DNA of 7,679 nucleotides from an uncultured Oscillospiraceae bacterium (GTDB taxonomy: Bacteria; Bacillota; Clostridia; Oscillospirales; Oscillospiraceae), in NCBI GenBank assembly GCA_905205085.1, contig CAJLCG010000104.1:1-7679 (forward strand). The letters run 5' to 3'. The number at the start of each line of letters is the position of its first letter. Positions within the stretch are counted from its first letter, which is position 1. Of the stretch, positions 5,273 to 7,679 are shown one piece after another. The position numbers and the translations under genes are program-made. The notes beneath the pieces were generated by a model. The model saw nothing but the letters and a program-made list of their open reading frames with translations, ran no database searches and was not told where the DNA came from.

Positions 5273-7618
5273 ATGGCGGCCAGGGAATCGGTGAAAACCA
5301 AACTGAACAGACTGCGCTGGCACTCAAAACAGGGGGAGTCGGTGCCGGTAAACGCCTCGGCGCTGCTGCGCTGGAGCGAGGCGGGCATCCATTTTTTGCT
5401 CGCCTCGGTGCTGACGGGGGCAGCGGTCTTTGAGGAATATGCCCCCTTCGGGGTGGCTCTGGTGGGGGCGGCGGGCTCGGGCACCTGCGGGGCAGCCGCC
5501 CTGCTGGGGGCCTTCGGGGGCTATCTCATCCAGCTGGGCTTTGCCGACGGCCTGCGCTACGCCGCCGCGGCCATCCTCACCTTCGCTGTGAGCTTTGCGT
5601 TTTATGATGTACAGGCCCTCCGCCGCCCCTGGGCCATGCCCCTGCTGGCCGCCCTGCTCAATGGCTGTACCGGGTTTGTCTACCTGTCCCAGGAGGGCTG
5701 GCGCACGGTGGACGTCATCTACTTTGCCACTGAGCTCATCCTGTGCGCCGCGGCGGGCTGGTGCTACCGCCAGCTCCTGGCCCCTATGCGCTCGGGACGC
5801 ACCGACACTCTCTCCACCCCAGCCCGCACCGCCAGCCTGCTGTTTCTCTTCTGCACCATTCTGCTGGCACTGGCCCCGGTCTGCCTCTACCGGGACATCT
5901 CCCTGGGCCGGTGCCTGGCGGTGACCGCCGTGCTGGCGGTGGCCTGGCAGGGGGGCTGCGCCGCCGGAACGGTGCTGGGCATCTCCGCGGGACTGGCCCT
6001 GGACCTGGCCGCCAATGGCGTTCCTATGTACGCCATGGCCCTGGGGCTGGCTGGCCTGGCCGCGGGGGTTTTCCACGGGGGAAGGCGGCTGCGCTCCGCC
6101 CTGGCTTACGTATTGGTCAACGGGGCCTCGGTGCTGTGGACCTGGGACAAGGGGCTGCCCATCTCCATCCTATACGAGGCGTTTTTGGGCTCAGTGGTCT
6201 TTCTCCTGCTGCCCCAGACCCCTCTGAAAAAGCTGGGCCGGTGGATCACCCCAGCCGTTCCCGCCGACCCGGACCAGGCCGCCCAGCAGCGCACCCGCCG
6301 CCGTCTGGAGGACACCGCCCACGCCTTCCGCACCCTCTACGAGACCATGCGCTCCTCCTTCCGCCCGCCCCGCAACGACAACGACGTAGCCACTGTCTTT
6401 GACCGGGCGGCCTGCCAGGTGTGCCGCACCTGCACCCTGCGCAGCCAGTGCTGGGAGCGGGGCTATGTGACCACCTTCAACGCCCTCAACGACGCCACCC
6501 AGGCCATGGTGGAGCGGGGCCAGGGGGAGCCCGGGGACTTTCCCGACCACTTTTCCAGCCGGTGCATCCACTTTCCGGAGTTTTTGGCGGCGGTCAACCG
6601 GGAACTCACCGCCCTGCTCTACCGCCGCCAGTACAACAGCCGTATTCAGGAGAGCCGCTGGGCGGTGTGCCGCCAGTATGCCCAGCTCTCCAGCGTGCTG
6701 GAGCAGGCCGCCGCCCAGCTGGGCGAAGAGCTTCTCCCCGACCCGGTGACCCAGCGCAAGCTCCAGGGCCGCCTGGCCCTGCTGGACGACCAGAGCCAGG
6801 GCAGCGCCTTCCGGGACGGGCGTGGGCTGCTGCGCCTGGAGGTAGTGGGCCCCGCCGCCGCCCAGCTGGCCCAGCCTCAGCATTTAGGCTCTCTCATTCA
6901 ATTGCTGGGGCTCCCTCTGCGCATCCAGGAGCAGGAGGAGGAGCGGTTAGTCCTCATCCAGCAGGAGCCTCTCATGGCGGTAGCCGGAGTGGCGGCCCGG
7001 AAGAAGGACGGGGAGACGGTCAGCGGCGACGGCGGCACCTACTTCAAGCGAGAGGACGGAACGTTATATGTTTTACTGTGTGATGGAATGGGCAGCGGTC
7101 TGGCTGCCAATCGGGAGAGCAGCCTGGCGCTGCGGCTGCTGGAGCAGTTTCTCCAGGCTGGGGTGGACACGGAGCACGCTCTGTCTACGTTAAACTCGGC
7201 CCTGGCCCTCCGGGGGGAGGAGACGGGGGGCTTTACCACGGTGGACCTGCTCCAGCTGGACCTGTTTACCGGAGATGGGGTCATCTTCAAGCTGGGGGCC
7301 GCGCCCACCTATGTAAAGAAAGGCGAGACGGTGCGCCGCATCACCGCCGCCTCCCTCCCGGCGGGGCTGGAGCAAGGGAGCGCTGCCGTCCCCGACCGCA
7401 CTCCCATTCACCTCTCGCCGGGGGACTGCGTGCTCATGATCAGCGACGGGGTGGCAGGTCCTCAGGATGACCAGTGGCTGCGGGATCGGTTTCTCCAGTT
7501 CAACGGCGACAGCCCCAAGGAGCTGGCCCGGGACCTTATCGCCAACAGCCCCCAGCAGGCCACCGACGACCGCACCGCCATGGTGGTCCGCATCACCACC
7601 CGCCCCTCCTTTTCTTGA
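5273..7618 (+). CDS. spoIIE: Stage II sporulation protein E (SpoIIE), PP2C-type serine phosphatase
   Basis: 781 residues, close to the 827 of Bacillus subtilis SpoIIE. A short cytoplasmic N-terminus (1-35) leads into a polytopic membrane region (about 36-315) with roughly ten hydrophobic segments. A central cytoplasmic domain (about 330-565) includes the cysteine cluster CQVCRTCTLRSQCW at 381-394. The C-terminal PP2C phosphatase domain spans about 570-775. Metal-binding Asp residues are all visible: VSGD with D586, CDGMGSG with D604, SDGVAG with D725 and TDDRT with D766. Family role: at the polar septum SpoIIE dephosphorylates SpoIIAA, freeing sigma-F from SpoIIAB in the forespore, and it also interacts with FtsZ during asymmetric division. 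No SpoIIA genes are in the window. The gene is transcribed divergently from yloU-fakA. The stop is at 7616-7618; no terminator follows within the window, so it may be cotranscribed with the next gene. Confidence 0.97.
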   Translation: MAARESVKTKLNRLRWHSKQGESVPVNASALLRWSEAGIHFLLASVLTGAAVFEEYAPFGVALVGAAGSGTCGAAALLGAFGGYLIQLGFADGLRYAAAAILTFAVSFAFYDVQALRRPWAMPLLAALLNGCTGFVYLSQEGWRTVDVIYFATELILCAAAGWCYRQLLAPMRSGRTDTLSTPARTASLLFLFCTILLALAPVCLYRDISLGRCLAVTAVLAVAWQGGCAAGTVLGISAGLALDLAANGVPMYAMALGLAGLAAGVFHGGRRLRSALAYVLVNGASVLWTWDKGLPISILYEAFLGSVVFLLLPQTPLKKLGRWITPAVPADPDQAAQQRTRRRLEDTAHAFRTLYETMRSSFRPPRNDNDVATVFDRAACQVCRTCTLRSQCWERGYVTTFNALNDATQAMVERGQGEPGDFPDHFSSRCIHFPEFLAAVNRELTALLYRRQYNSRIQESRWAVCRQYAQLSSVLEQAAAQLGEELLPDPVTQRKLQGRLALLDDQSQGSAFRDGRGLLRLEVVGPAAAQLAQPQHLGSLIQLLGLPLRIQEQEEERLVLIQQEPLMAVAGVAARKKDGETVSGDGGTYFKREDGTLYVLLCDGMGSGLAANRESSLALRLLEQFLQAGVDTEHALSTLNSALALRGEETGGFTTVDLLQLDLFTGDGVIFKLGAAPTYVKKGETVRRITAASLPAGLEQGSAAVPDRTPIHLSPGDCVLMISDGVAGPQDDQWLRDRFLQFNGDSPKELARDLIANSPQQATDDRTAMVVRITTRPSFS

Positions 7619-7679
7619 AAGAAAAGACCTGCTAAGTTTTGTCAAGGGTAAAAAAGCAAAAATCATAAGTAGGTGAAAA
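7619..7679 (+). other. Region after spoIIE, probable leader of a further plus-strand gene outside the window
   Basis: Sixty-one AT-rich bases without a hairpin or T run. TAGGTG at about 7670-7675 resembles a weak Shine-Dalgarno and would sit just before a start codon beyond the window end. In other Firmicutes tilS or related genes often follow spoIIE at a short distance, but nothing here identifies the gene. Confidence 0.3.

Noticed and set aside
6191..6883. Minus-strand open frame of 230 residues inside spoIIE
   Set aside because: Antisense shadow of spoIIE, Gly/Ala/Val-rich, no start signal.
7639..7669. Possible promoter after spoIIE (TTGTCA at 7639-7644)
   Set aside because: The only -10-like sequence (CATAAG at 7664-7669) needs a 19-base spacer and matches poorly; AT-rich leader sequence explains it.

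Overview
The window is a stretch of chromosome from a GC-rich, endospore-forming member of the Firmicutes. The best guess is a clostridial gut lineage of the Oscillospiraceae type (Flavonifractor or Lawsonibacter-like). This is inferred from four things together: SpoIIE (endospore formers only), a YloU/FakA pair (Firmicutes), S-layer-homology repeats of the clostridial type with a Cys-Thr-Arg-Ala-Gln motif, and strongly G/C-biased third codon positions. No database search was possible, so the genus is a guess.

Layout: five genes fill almost all of the window. Four are on the minus strand and one on the plus strand. Reading leftward from a divergent control region at about 5063-5272, the minus strand carries a small Asp23/Gls24 (YloU) protein, then fakA/yloV (fatty-acid kinase, DAK2/DhaL family) 29 bases later, ending at a GC-rich hairpin. 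Next comes a secreted SLH-VanY D,D-carboxypeptidase-like protein with a strong intrinsic terminator. Last is a MerR-type regulator fused to a three-helix RDD membrane domain and an extracytoplasmic domain. Rightward from the same control region runs spoIIE, the sporulation PP2C phosphatase. The window ends about 60 bases after its stop, where a Shine-Dalgarno-like sequence suggests another plus-strand gene just outside.

How the genes work together: yloU-fakA looks like a housekeeping operon (envelope stress or envelope-associated protein plus incorporation of exogenous fatty acids into phospholipid). Its sigma-A-like promoter overlaps a perfect 13-base dyad. spoIIE has a perfect TATAAT -10 but no -35 at normal spacing, as expected of a Spo0A-activated promoter. 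The SLH-VanY protein would act on peptidoglycan stem peptides at the wall. The MerR-RDD protein looks like a one-component membrane-anchored regulator, and a MerR-style promoter with a 19-base spacer lies just upstream of its own start. The common theme is the cell envelope, but only yloU-fakA is a recognisable conserved operon.

Most unusual items: the MerR-RDD-sensor fusion with its own MerR-type promoter, the VanY domain inserted between the second and third SLH repeats, an Asp in place of the usual Cys in the FakA middle domain, and a perfect 13-base inverted repeat of unknown role at 1662-1707. I saw no CRISPR array, tRNA, rRNA, insertion sequence, phage gene or defence system. The genes themselves, apart from the fusion protein, are ordinary.
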